Assembly (NCBI GenBank): GCA_913775795.1
Contig: CAJYLT010000060.1
Location: 1-64,000, forward strand
Direction: 5' to 3'
Source of the DNA: an uncultured Sphingomonas sp.
GTDB lineage: Bacteria; Pseudomonadota; Alphaproteobacteria; Sphingomonadales; Sphingomonadaceae
Length of the DNA: 64,000 nucleotides
The notes below the pieces were generated by a model, which was given only the letters and a program-made list of their open reading frames with translations, did no database searches and had not been told where the DNA came from. Position numbers and translations under genes: made by a program. Below are positions 52,317 through 62,458 of the stretch, one piece after another. Numbering within the stretch: the stretch's first letter is position 1; the number at the start of each line of letters is the position of its first letter.

Positions 52317-53285
52317 TTACATCTCCCCGCGCGCCTTCCGGATGGCGTACCATTTCGCCACGTTGGCATTGTGCTCGGCCAGCGTGTTGGCGAAGACGTG
52401 CCCGCCCTTTCCGTCCGCCACGAAATACAGCGCGGGCGACGGGGCCGGGTCGAGCACCGCGTCGATGCTCTTGCGGCCGGGATTGGCGATTGGACCCTCG
52501 GGCAGGCCCGTCATCGCATAGGTGTTGTAGCCGTTGACCGCATTGACCTCCGACCGGAGGATGCGGTGGCCCAGCGGGCGGCCCTTCGTCAGCGGGTAGA
52601 TGATCGTCGGGTCTGCCTGTAGCCGCATCCCCTGGCGCAGGCGGTTGGAGTAGACCGCCGCCACCGTCCGCCGCTCCGCCTCCACCGCGGTTTCCTTCTC
52701 GACGATCGAGGCGAGGATCAGCGCTTCGCGCGGGGTCGAGACGGCGATGCCGGGTTTGCGGCGCTGCCATGCCTCGGCAAGGTAGCGGTCCATCGCGCGC
52801 TGCATCCGGCCGAGCACCGCCGCGCGCGTCTCGCCGCGCTGATAGCTGTAGCTGTCGGGCAGGACCGACCCCTCGGCGGGCACGCCGACCTTGCCGGTCA
52901 GTTCGGGCGCACGCATCAGCGCCTCCTGCACCAGCACCGAGGGCAGCCCTTCGGGCACGGGCACGAAGCGTTGGAGCGTCTTGCCGCCCTGCATCAGCTT
53001 CAACAGGTCCGCCTGGCTGATCCCGGCGGGCAGCGGATATTCGCCCGCGCGGATCGGATCGGACGAGCCGAACAGCTTGGCGAACAGCACGAAGCGGCTC
53101 GCCGAGCTTATCGCGCCCGCCTTTTCCAATTCGTCCGCCGCGCGCGTCAGGCTGGCGCCCGCGGGGACGACGACGCTTTTGTTGGCGGGCAGCGGCCCCT
53201 TGCCGCCCCAGCTCTGCATCACCCCGAACAGCACCGCGATCATCGCGAGGCCGAGGATCAGGCCGAGGCAGCCAAGACGCTTCAT
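52317..53285 (-). CDS. mltG: Endolytic transglycosylase MltG
   Basis: ASIVEKETAVEAERRTVAAVYSNRLRQGMRLQADPTIIY (YceG). Confidence 0.94.
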   Translation of the reverse strand: MKRLGCLGLILGLAMIAVLFGVMQSWGGKGPLPANKSVVVPAGASLTRAADELEKAGAISSASRFVLFAKLFGSSDPIRAGEYPLPAGISQADLLKLMQGGKTLQRFVPVPEGLPSVLVQEALMRAPELTGKVGVPAEGSVLPDSYSYQRGETRAAVLGRMQRAMDRYLAEAWQRRKPGIAVSTPREALILASIVEKETAVEAERRTVAAVYSNRLRQGMRLQADPTIIYPLTKGRPLGHRILRSEVNAVNGYNTYAMTGLPEGPIANPGRKSIDAVLDPAPSPALYFVADGKGGHVFANTLAEHNANVAKWYAIRKARGEM

Positions 53286-53295
53286 TGCGAAGGGC

Positions 53296-54558
53296 TCAAT
53301 CGATCGCCTTCATGACGAGCGAGGCGTTGGTGCCGCCGAACCCGAAGGAATTGTTGAGGATCGCGCGTACCTTCCGCTCCTTGGCGACGTGGGGGACGAG
53401 ATCGACGCCCGCGCAATTCTCACTCGGATTGTCGAGGTTGAGCGTCGGCGGCACGATCGAATCGCGCATCGCGAGGATGCAGAAGATCGATTCGACCGCG
53501 CCCGCGCCGCCCAGAAGGTGGCCGATCGCCGACTTGGTCGAGCTCATCGACATGCCCTCCAGCGCCGAGCCGAACAGGCGGCGGACCGCGCCCAGCTCGA
53601 GCTCGTCGCCGAGCGGGGTCGAGGTGCCGTGCGCGTTGACATAGTCGATGTCGGACAGGCTGAGCCCCGACTTGCGCATCGCCATTTCCATGCTGCGATA
53701 CGCGCCCGACCCCTCGGGATGCGGGGCGGTCACGTGATAGGCGTCGCCCGACAGGCCGTAGCCGATCACCTCGGCATAGATGTTGGCGCCGCGCGCCTTG
53801 GCGTGCTCGTACTCTTCGAGGCAGACGACGCCCGCGCCCTCGCCCATGACGAAGCCGTCGCGGTCGCGGTCATAGGGGCGGCTGCCCTTTTCGGGCGTAT
53901 CGTTGAAATTCGTCGACAGCGCGCGCGCCTGTGCGAATCCGGCGATGCCGATCGGGCAGATCGCCCCTTCCGCACCGCCCGCGAGCATCACGTCGGCATC
54001 GTCCATCGCGATCATCCGCGCAGCATCGCCGATCGAGTGCGCGCCGGTAGAGCAGGCGGTGACGACCGCGTGATTCGGCCCCATCAGCCCGTACTTGATC
54101 GACACCTGACCCGAGATCAGGTTGATGAGGCGACCGTGGACGAAATGCGGGCTGACGCGGCTCGGCCCCTTGCGGTCGAGGACGAGCGATTCGCTCTCGA
54201 TCCCCGGCAGGCCGCCGATCCCCGCACCGATCGAGCAGCCGGCGCGATAGCGCTCCTCCTCGCTCATGTCGGTGAGGCCGGCATCCTCGAGCGCCTGTCC
54301 GGCGGCGTCGATGCCGAAGATGATGAACGGGTCGACCTGACGCTGAACCTTGTGGTCGACGCGCTTGTACGGGTCGAAGCCATATTCGTGGTCGGCGGGC
54401 TTCACCTCGCACGCGATGCGGCACTTGTAGTCCGCGGCGTCGAAGTGGGTGATCGGGCCGGCGCCGGACTTGCCCGCTATCAGGTTCTTCCACGCGGTTT
54501 CGACCTCGGCGCCCAGCGGCGTGACGAGACCCAGGCCTGTGACGACGACGCGGCGCAT
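53296..54558 (-). CDS. fabF: Beta-ketoacyl-ACP synthase II
   Basis: MRRVVVTGLGLVTPLGAEVETAWKNLIAGKSG...VTACSTGAHSIGDAARMI...NSFGFGGTNASLV. Confidence 0.96.
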   Translation of the reverse strand: MRRVVVTGLGLVTPLGAEVETAWKNLIAGKSGAGPITHFDAADYKCRIACEVKPADHEYGFDPYKRVDHKVQRQVDPFIIFGIDAAGQALEDAGLTDMSEEERYRAGCSIGAGIGGLPGIESESLVLDRKGPSRVSPHFVHGRLINLISGQVSIKYGLMGPNHAVVTACSTGAHSIGDAARMIAMDDADVMLAGGAEGAICPIGIAGFAQARALSTNFNDTPEKGSRPYDRDRDGFVMGEGAGVVCLEEYEHAKARGANIYAEVIGYGLSGDAYHVTAPHPEGSGAYRSMEMAMRKSGLSLSDIDYVNAHGTSTPLGDELELGAVRRLFGSALEGMSMSSTKSAIGHLLGGAGAVESIFCILAMRDSIVPPTLNLDNPSENCAGVDLVPHVAKERKVRAILNNSFGFGGTNASLVMKAID

Positions 54559-54697
54559 GTGAAACTCTCCGTCCATCGGCCCCGCGCGGGGGCCATCCTT
54601 CATCGATCGTGCGGGACCTTTAGTGACGCCACGGAAAGCCCCGCCGCATCGACGCGATCAAGGGGCTGACCGACGCGCTGTCAAGCGCCGCACATAA

Positions 54698-54735
54698 ACA
54701 AACGGCCCCCCGCCCGGCCCATGGGGCGCGGGCGG
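54698..54735 (-). terminator. Probable terminator after acpP
   Basis: CCGCCCG (54710-54716)/CGGGCGG (54729-54735); minus-strand downstream CCGTTTGTTTATG. Confidence 0.5.
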
Positions 54736-54771
54736 AGAGCCGCGAACGTCTTCTAACGAGACGGGCTCAAA

Positions 54772-55008
54772 TCAGCCCTTGTGCTCGTCGATATAGGTGA
54801 TCGCGTCCTTGACGGTCGTGATCTTCTCAGCGGCATCGTCGGGGATCTCGACGCCGAACTCTTCCTCGAACGCCATGACCAGCTCGACGATGTCGAGGCT
54901 GTCGGCGCCCAGATCGTCGATGAAGCTGGCGTCCTCGGTCACCTTCTCGGCCTCGACGCCCAGATTTTCGACGACGATCTTCTTCACGCGATCGGCGGTG
55001 TCGCTCAT
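54772..55008 (-). CDS. acpP: Acyl carrier protein
   Basis: [52 protein letters not shown]. Confidence 0.96.
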   Translation of the reverse strand: MSDTADRVKKIVVENLGVEAEKVTEDASFIDDLGADSLDIVELVMAFEEEFGVEIPDDAAEKITTVKDAITYIDEHKG

Positions 55009-55090
55009 TCCCAAATCCTCTTGTGGGGTTCTTTCGATTACCTGAACGCCCTATCGGGCCAAATCCGCGCTGGCAAGTGGGCGTCGGTGG

Positions 55091-55210
55091 GATGGCTTTG
55101 CCATCGGTTGAGAATGCGCCGTGGCGCATTCCACGGCACCAGCCCGCTCCCCACCCGGCCACCCACTAAGTATCCTGATGGGTGGCCGGGTGGGGGAGCG
55201 GGCCGGTGCC
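55091..55210. repeat. Cluster of three consecutive hairpins, last ~30-bp stem; mosaic REP-like element
   Basis: GATGGC-ttt-GCCATC (55091-55105), AATGCGCC-gt-GGCGCATT (55113-55130), CCCGCTCCCCACCCGGCCACCCA (55143-55165) with TGGGTGGCCGGGTGGGGGAGCGGG (55179-55202), flanked by GGCACC/GGTGCC. Confidence 0.8.
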
Positions 55211-55218
55211 GCCAACCA

Positions 55219-55959
55219 TCAAATCATCGCCATGCCGCCGTTGACGTGCAGCGTCTGGCCGGTGACGTACCCGGCCTCGCGGCTGGCGAGGTAGACCACG
55301 GCGGCGCCGATATCCTCGCCGGTACCGAGGTCGCCGGCCGGGATGCGGCCGAGCAGCGCGGTCTTCTGCGCGTCGGGCAGCACGTCGGTCATCGCCGAGC
55401 GGATGAAGCCGGGCGCGACGCAGTTGACGGTGATGTTGCGGCTGGCGAGTTCCTGCGCGAGCGCCTTCGACATGCCGACCAGCCCCGCCTTGGACGCGGC
55501 ATAGTTGGCCTGACCCGGATTGCCGGTCGCGCCGACGACCGAGGTGATCGAGACGATCCGGCCGAACCGTGCCTTCATCATCGGCCGCGCAGCGGCGCGG
55601 GCGAGGCGGAATGCGGCTTCGAGGTTGACGCGGATCACGTCGCCCCACTCCTCGTCTTTCATCCGCATCGCGAGGTTGTCGCGCGTCACGCCGGCATTGT
55701 TGACGAGGATGTCGAGCCGCCCGCCCAGCGCCTCAACCGCCTGCGGCACCAACGCGTCGACGGCGGCGCCGTCGGAGAGGTTGCAGGGCACCGCGACATG
55801 ATCGCCGCCGAGCCCCGCGCGAAACGCCTCGAGCTTGTCGGCATTCGAGCCCGAAACGGCGAGCCGCGCGCCCTGCGCCGCCAGCGCCTTGGCGATCGCC
55901 GAGCCGATGCCGCCCGATGCGCCGGTGACGAGCGCGGTCATGCCAGTAAGGTCGAACAT
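55219..55959 (-). CDS. fabG: 3-oxoacyl-ACP reductase FabG
   Basis: MTALVTGASGGIGSAIAKALAAQGARLAVSG...NNAGVTRDNLAMRMKDEEW...YAASKAGLVGMSKALAQEL. Confidence 0.95.
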   Translation of the reverse strand: MFDLTGMTALVTGASGGIGSAIAKALAAQGARLAVSGSNADKLEAFRAGLGGDHVAVPCNLSDGAAVDALVPQAVEALGGRLDILVNNAGVTRDNLAMRMKDEEWGDVIRVNLEAAFRLARAAARPMMKARFGRIVSITSVVGATGNPGQANYAASKAGLVGMSKALAQELASRNITVNCVAPGFIRSAMTDVLPDAQKTALLGRIPAGDLGTGEDIGAAVVYLASREAGYVTGQTLHVNGGMAMI

Positions 55960-55973
55960 GGATTCAATTCTCC

Positions 55974-56909
55974 TCACAGCGCCTTCAGCAGCGCTTCGAT
56001 ATCGTCCATCGTGATGACGCTGGTGGTCGTCGCATCCGGGGCGGTGCGCTTGACCATCGGGCCGAGCACCTTGCCGCCGAGCTCGACATAGTCGGTGACG
56101 CCCGTATCCCACATCGCCGCGACGCTCTCGCGCCAGCGGACCATGCCCGTGACCTGCTCGACCAGCAGGGCGCGGATGACGGCGGGGTCGGCGACGGGGG
56201 CAGCGGTGACGTTGGCGAAGACGGGCACCAGCGGCGACTGCATTGCGACGTCGGCGAGCGCCGCTTCCATCGCGTCAGCGGCGGGCTGCATCAACGGGCA
56301 ATGGAAGGGGGCCGAGACGGGGAGCAGCACCGCGCGCCTGGCGCCGTGATCCTTGGCAACACCTATCGCGCGCTCGATCGCGGTGCGCGCGCCGGAGATG
56401 ACAACCTGGCCGGGATCGTTGTCATTGGCGACGGTGCAGACCTCGCCCTCTGCCGCGGCGTCGGCGATCGCCTGTGCCTTGTCGCGGTCGGCGCCGAGCA
56501 GTGCGGCCATCGCCCCCTCGCCCACCGGCACCGCCGCCTGCATCGCCTGCCCGCGCCGCTTCAGAAGCCGCGCGGTGGTCGACAGGTCGAACGCGCCCGC
56601 CGCACACAGCGCGGTATATTCGCCGAGCGAGTGGCCGGCGACGAAATCGGCCTTGTCGGACAGGCGCACGCCGCCCTCGCGCTCGATCACCCGCAGCACC
56701 GCGATCGCGTTCGCCATGATTGCCGGCTGGGCGTTTTCGGTCAGAGTGAGGTCGCTCTCCGGCCCCTCGGTCATCAGGCGATAGAGGTGCTGGCCGAGCG
56801 CCTCGTCGACTTCGCCGAACACTTCGCGGGCGTGGGGGCTAGCTTCGGCCAGCGCGCGGCCCATGCCGACCGACTGGCTGCCCTGCCCCGGAAAGATGAA
56901 CGCGCGCAT
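55974..56909 (-). CDS. fabD: Malonyl-CoA ACP transacylase
   Basis: MRAFIFPGQGSQSVGMGRALAE...VAGHSLGEYTALCAAGAF. Confidence 0.96.
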   Translation of the reverse strand: MRAFIFPGQGSQSVGMGRALAEASPHAREVFGEVDEALGQHLYRLMTEGPESDLTLTENAQPAIMANAIAVLRVIEREGGVRLSDKADFVAGHSLGEYTALCAAGAFDLSTTARLLKRRGQAMQAAVPVGEGAMAALLGADRDKAQAIADAAAEGEVCTVANDNDPGQVVISGARTAIERAIGVAKDHGARRAVLLPVSAPFHCPLMQPAADAMEAALADVAMQSPLVPVFANVTAAPVADPAVIRALLVEQVTGMVRWRESVAAMWDTGVTDYVELGGKVLGPMVKRTAPDATTTSVITMDDIEALLKAL

Positions 56910-57074
56910 CACTGGCTCCCGCTTGGATTGGAAGCGCCCGCGCCTACGCCCGAAGTGCGAAACCTTTCAAGTCCCGGCGGGCCTGCGACAATCTGTGACC
57001 CTTTCGTTCTCCCCTCGCGATAGGTCTGCGACACGCGGGTCCCAGATTGCCTTCATCGAAATCGAACAGAGGAG

Positions 57075-57455
57075 ATGAAGATGTTCAAGAAGCTCATGCT
57101 CGCCGGCGTCGCCGCCTCGATGGTCGCGGCCCCCACCATGGCCAGCGCCGCCCCGCAGCAGTATCGCGAGGTCGTTCGTCAGGGCCCGAACCGCACCGTC
57201 GTGGTCCAGCGCGGCCCCGGCTATCGCGAGAAGACCGTGATCCGCCACAACAACGCCCGCAAGTGGGCGCGCGGCCAGCGGTTCGACCGCCGCTATGCGA
57301 CCAACTACCGCCAGATCGACTACCGCGCGTATCGCAACCGCGGTGTCTATGCCCCGCCCCGCGGCTATCAGTGGGTGCAGTCGGGCAACGACGCGGTGCT
57401 GATCGCGCTTGCCAGCGGCGTGATCGGTGCGGTGATCGGCGGCGCGATCCGGTAA
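57075..57455 (+). CDS. RcnB family periplasmic protein
   Basis: Signal peptide; REVVRQGPNRTVVVQRGPGYREKTVIRHNNARKWARGQRFDRRYATNYRQIDYRAYRNRGVYAPPRGYQWVQSGNDAVLIALASGVIGAVI. Confidence 0.85.
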   Translation: MKMFKKLMLAGVAASMVAAPTMASAAPQQYREVVRQGPNRTVVVQRGPGYREKTVIRHNNARKWARGQRFDRRYATNYRQIDYRAYRNRGVYAPPRGYQWVQSGNDAVLIALASGVIGAVIGGAIR

Positions 57456-57465
57456 CGCTTGCTTT

Positions 57466-57528
57466 TCGGCCCTGCATGTGATGTAGGGCCGGCAACCGGG
57501 GTGGAAGGGTTCGCCTTTCCGCCCCGGT
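57466..57528 (+). promoter_or_regulatory. Two strong hairpins in the rcnB-rpsF intergenic/leader region
   Basis: CGGCCCTGCAT-gtg-ATGTAGGGCCG, then ACCGGGGTGGAAGG-gttcg-CCTTTCCGCCCCGGT (57495-57528), upstream of rpsF. Confidence 0.5.
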
Positions 57529-57603
57529 CTGCATTCGGACGACAGCCGGAGGGGCCATGCGATGGGCGCATGGTCAGCGATCGGCCAAGACAGGAACGAA
57601 GAC

Positions 57604-58017
57604 ATGGCTCTTTACGAGCACGTCTTCCTCGCCCGCCAGGATCTGGCGCAGGCGCAGGTGGACGCGTTGGCGGAAAACGCCACCAAGATCGTCGAATCGA
57701 TGGAAGGCAAGGTCGTCAAGACCGAGACCTGGGGGCTTCGCAGCCTCGCCTATCGCATCGCGAAGAACCGCAAGGCGCATTACGTGATGCTCGAGATCGA
57801 CGCCCCCGGTGAGGTCGTCGCCGAGCTGGAGCGCCAGACCCAGATCAACGAGGACGTGATCCGCTACATGACCGTCCGCGTCGACGGCCATGAGGCCGGC
57901 CCGACCGTCATGATGCGCAAGGGCGACCGCGAGCGTCGCCGCGACCGTGACGACCGCGGCGACCGTGGTGGTGATCGTGGCCCCCGCCGCGAGCGTGAGG
58001 AAGGGGAGAACAACTGA
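57604..58017 (+). CDS. rpsF: 30S ribosomal protein S6
   Basis: [22 protein letters not shown]...[24 protein letters not shown]; charged Arg/Asp-rich C-terminal tail. Confidence 0.95.
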   Translation: MALYEHVFLARQDLAQAQVDALAENATKIVESMEGKVVKTETWGLRSLAYRIAKNRKAHYVMLEIDAPGEVVAELERQTQINEDVIRYMTVRVDGHEAGPTVMMRKGDRERRRDRDDRGDRGGDRGPRREREEGENN

Positions 58018-58241
58018 TGGCCCGCCCGTTTTTCCGCCGCCGCAAGAGCTGCCCCTTTTCGGCCAAGGACGCGCCGCGCATCGACTACAAGGATGTGCGC
58101 CTGCTCCAGGGTTTCGTGTCGGAGCGCGGCAAGATCGTGCCCTCGCGCATCACCAGCGTGTCGGCCAAGAAGCAGCGCGAGCTGGCCCAGGCCATCAAGC
58201 GTGCGCGTCACCTGGGCCTGCTGCCCTACGTCGTGAAGTAA
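58017..58241 (+). CDS. rpsR: 30S ribosomal protein S18
   Basis: [72 protein letters not shown]. Confidence 0.96.
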   Translation: MARPFFRRRKSCPFSAKDAPRIDYKDVRLLQGFVSERGKIVPSRITSVSAKKQRELAQAIKRARHLGLLPYVVK

Positions 58242-58253
58242 GGAGCGGATCCC

Positions 58254-58844
58254 ATGCAAGTCATCCTGCTTGAGCGTGTCGAGAAGCTCGGCCGCATCGG
58301 CGACGTGGTCACGGTGAAGGACGGGTTCGCCCGCAACTTCCTCCTGCCCAACAAGAAGGCGCTGCGCGCCAACGACGCCAACCGCCGCGTGTTCGAGGCG
58401 AATCGCGAACGGATCGAGGCCGAGAACGCCACGCGCCGCGCCGACGCCGAGGGCGAGGCCAAGACGCTCGAGGGCGTGTCGGTCACGCTGATCCGTCAGG
58501 CCTCGAACGTCGGCCAGCTCTACGGCTCGGTCGCGGTTCGCGATCTGGTCGATGCGCTCGTCGCCGACGGCCACAAGGTCAACAAGAGCCAGGTCGTGCT
58601 CGACAAGCCGATCAAGTCGATCGGCCTCCACGAGGTGCGCGTCGCGCTGCACCCCGAGGTGTCGGTGACGGTCAAGGTCAACGTCGCGCGTTCGCCCGAA
58701 GAGGCGGACATGCAGTCGCAGGGCGTCGACGTCATGTCGGCGATGTTCGAGAAGGAAGAGAGCGGCTTCACCGAAGACCGCGATCCCAACCTCGAGGCCG
58801 GCGAGATCGCGCGCGAGCCGAACGAGACCGAAGAAGAGGCCTGA
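58254..58844 (+). CDS. rplI: 50S ribosomal protein L9
   Basis: MQVILLERVEKLGRIGDVVTVKDGFARNFLLPNKKALRA. Confidence 0.96.
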   Translation: MQVILLERVEKLGRIGDVVTVKDGFARNFLLPNKKALRANDANRRVFEANRERIEAENATRRADAEGEAKTLEGVSVTLIRQASNVGQLYGSVAVRDLVDALVADGHKVNKSQVVLDKPIKSIGLHEVRVALHPEVSVTVKVNVARSPEEADMQSQGVDVMSAMFEKEESGFTEDRDPNLEAGEIAREPNETEEEA

Positions 58845-58868
58845 GCCTTTTCAGACGGCAAAGAAAAA

Positions 58869-58901
58869 GGGGCTGTCCGAGCGATCGGGCAGCCCCTTTT
58901 T
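58869..58901 (+). terminator. Intrinsic terminator after rplI
   Basis: AAAAAGGGGCTGTCCGA-gcga-TCGGGCAGCCCCTTTTT; symmetrical A/T tracts make it potentially bidirectional. Confidence 0.9.
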
Positions 58902-58922
58902 CGTGCATGCTTGCGACGGGTG

Positions 58923-59000
58923 TCAGGGCACCGCGACGCACGCGCTGATGACCGCGGCGAGCGGGATCAGCGACAATATGACCGGAACGACCTTGCTCAT
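58923..59000 (-). CDS. Putative 25-aa micro-lipoprotein (MSKVVPVILSLIPLAAVISACVAVP)
   Basis: Reverse strand ATG at 59000 to TGA at 58923; SD-like AAAAGGCG 5 nt upstream; hydrophobic with ISAC lipobox. Confidence 0.5.
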   Translation of the reverse strand: MSKVVPVILSLIPLAAVISACVAVP

Positions 59001-59078
59001 CTGAACGCCTTTTCGAATGCCTCTTGCGCCATCAATGCGCGACTGCATCAAAAGGTTTCGGGCAAGTGAACGGCCCGG

Positions 59079-59414
59079 TCAGGCGCGGTTCGGGTCGACC
59101 CCCGCGGTGCGCAGGTGGCGGTCGAGCCGGCCGCCCAGCCACAGGAAAAACATGCGATAGTCGCTGACCAGCGACCAGAGCGGGTGCGTGAACGTCGCCG
59201 GCCGGTTCCGCTCCACCCGGAAATGCGCGACCCAGGCAAAGCCGTAACCGGCGAGCGGGACGGCGAGCCACCACCACCCGCCGTTCAGGATCGCGATCGC
59301 GGCGAATGCGAAGGTCAGTGCGGTCCCCGCATAATGCAGCGCCCGCGTCTTCGCGCGGCCATGCTCGCGGAGGTAGAAGGGCCAGAACTCGGCATAAGTC
59401 GCGATGCGAGCCAT
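59079..59414 (-). CDS. DUF962 / Mpo1-like family protein
   Basis: [26 protein letters not shown]...[31 protein letters not shown]. Confidence 0.85.
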   Translation of the reverse strand: MARIATYAEFWPFYLREHGRAKTRALHYAGTALTFAFAAIAILNGGWWWLAVPLAGYGFAWVAHFRVERNRPATFTHPLWSLVSDYRMFFLWLGGRLDRHLRTAGVDPNRA

Positions 59415-59457
59415 AAGGTCGAGCTTATCCTAACCCCGGCCCCGTGCAAGCCGTGGG

Positions 59458-61242
59458 CTACCTCCGCCCGAAGAGCTTCTCGATGTCGCCATGGGCAAGC
59501 TTCACCCAGGTCGGGCGGCCGTGATTGCACTGGCCCGAATGCGGCGTCACCTCCATTTCGCGGAGCAGCGCGTTCATCTCCGGCACCGACAGGATACGGC
59601 CAGCGCGGACCGAGCCGTGGCAGGCCATCGTCGCGGCGACATGGTCGAGCCGCTCGCGAAGCGAGAGCGCCTGGTCGTGCGCGGCGATCTCGTCGGCGAG
59701 GTCGCGGATCAGGCCCGCCACGTCGCTCTGGCCGAGCAATGCGGGGACCGCGCGGACGAGGACGGCGGTCACGCCGAAGCGCTCGATCTCCAGCCCCATT
59801 TCCGCCAGTTCGCCCGCCCGGTCCTCAAGCCGGTCGCAGGCGGGCTCGTCGAGCTCGATCACCTCGGGCAGCAGCAGCGCCTGTCGCGGCGCGCCACCCG
59901 CCGCCAGCGCCCGGCGCAGGCGTTCGAGGACGAGGCGTTCGTGCGCGGCGTGCTGGTCGACGATGACGAGCCCGTCCTCCGCCTCGGCAACGATATAGGT
60001 GCGCGCCACCTGCCCGCGCGCGACGCCCAGCGGGTGCGCGGTGGTCGAGGGCACCGGCTCCGACGCCGGCTCGGCGCGGGCGGCGGGCGGCGGCGAGAGG
60101 AAGGTCGGACGCGCCTCGCGCAGCAGCAGGTCGCTGCCGGTCGACGGCCCCCATGCGAATGCCTCTGGAGTGGGCGCCGGTGCGGTCATCGGCTCGCTCT
60201 GCCAGTTCGCCATCGCGCCGGCGTCCGCCGCCTGCACCACGCGGTGCCCCGCCTCGTCCAGCGCGCGGCGCAGACCGCTGACGATCAGCCCGCGGACGAG
60301 CGCGGGATCGCGGAAGCGGACTTCCGTCTTCGCCGGGTGGACGTTCACGTCGACGCTGTCGGCGGGCACATCGAGGAACAAAGCGACTACGGCATGGCGG
60401 TCGCGCGCCAGCATCTCGGCATAGGCGCCGCGCACCGCGCCCACGAGCAGCTTGTCGCGCACCGGGCGACCGTTGACGAACAGATACTGGTGGTCGGCGA
60501 TCCCGCGATTGAAGGTCGGCAGGCCCGCGACACCGCCGAGCACATGCCCTGCCCGCTCGAGATCGATACCCACCGAATTGTCGGCGAGCGCGCGGTCGGT
60601 CAGCGCCGCCACCCGCTCCGGCCTGGTCTCTCCCGGCGGCACCGACAACACGCGGCGGCCGTCATGCTCGACCGCGAAGCCGATTTCGGGCCGCGCCATG
60701 GCAAGGCGGCGGACGACGTCGAGGCACGCGGCATATTCGGAGCGCGGGCTGCGCAGGAACTTGCGCCGCGCGGGAATTCGCTCGAACAAGCCCTCGACCT
60801 GGACGCGCGTGCCGGGGGGCAGCGCGGCGGGGCCTTCCTCCACCAGTTCGCCATTGTCGACGATTCTGCGCCAGCCCTCGCCACCGCGCACCCGGCTTTC
60901 GAGGGTGAGCCGCGCGACGCTGGCGATCGAGGGCAACGCTTCGCCGCGAAAACCGAGCGTTGCGACGCCTTCGATCGCACCGGCTTCCCATAGCGATTCG
61001 GGCAATTTCGACGTGGCGTGGCGTTCGAGCGCCAGGGCCATGCTCTCGGCATCCATGCCGCAGCCGTCGTCGACCACCTCGATCCCGTCGATGCCGCCCG
61101 CCGACAGCCGCACCGAAATGCGGCAAGCCCCTGCATCGACGGCGTTTTCGACCAGTTCCTTCAATGCGGAAGCGGGCCGCTCGACCACCTCGCCCGCGGC
61201 GATCCGGTTGATGAGGTTCGGGGGCAGGCGGCGTATTGACAT
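59458..61242 (-). CDS. mutL: DNA mismatch repair protein MutL
   Basis: IRRLPPNLINRIAAGEVVERPASALKELVENAVDAGA...GFRGEALPSIASV...; C-terminal MACHGSVRAGRILSVPEMNALLREMEVTPHSGQCNHGRPTWVKL. Confidence 0.96.
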   Translation of the reverse strand: MSIRRLPPNLINRIAAGEVVERPASALKELVENAVDAGACRISVRLSAGGIDGIEVVDDGCGMDAESMALALERHATSKLPESLWEAGAIEGVATLGFRGEALPSIASVARLTLESRVRGGEGWRRIVDNGELVEEGPAALPPGTRVQVEGLFERIPARRKFLRSPRSEYAACLDVVRRLAMARPEIGFAVEHDGRRVLSVPPGETRPERVAALTDRALADNSVGIDLERAGHVLGGVAGLPTFNRGIADHQYLFVNGRPVRDKLLVGAVRGAYAEMLARDRHAVVALFLDVPADSVDVNVHPAKTEVRFRDPALVRGLIVSGLRRALDEAGHRVVQAADAGAMANWQSEPMTAPAPTPEAFAWGPSTGSDLLLREARPTFLSPPPAARAEPASEPVPSTTAHPLGVARGQVARTYIVAEAEDGLVIVDQHAAHERLVLERLRRALAAGGAPRQALLLPEVIELDEPACDRLEDRAGELAEMGLEIERFGVTAVLVRAVPALLGQSDVAGLIRDLADEIAAHDQALSLRERLDHVAATMACHGSVRAGRILSVPEMNALLREMEVTPHSGQCNHGRPTWVKLAHGDIEKLFGRR

Positions 61243-61337
61243 GGGGGAGCCTGTAGCCCAAGCGGCAGCATCCCGCGACCCGCTTCCGCCATCCCTTCAC
61301 CGGCGCCGGATTTTCGGCAGGCGGTGGGTCAGGCTAG

Positions 61338-62435
<1,098 letters not shown>

Positions 62436-62458
62436 GCCCAGAGAAGGAGGGCGCGCCG

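Noticed and set aside
59491-60993. 500-aa plus-strand ORF opposite mutL
   Set aside because: Antisense shadow of mutL.
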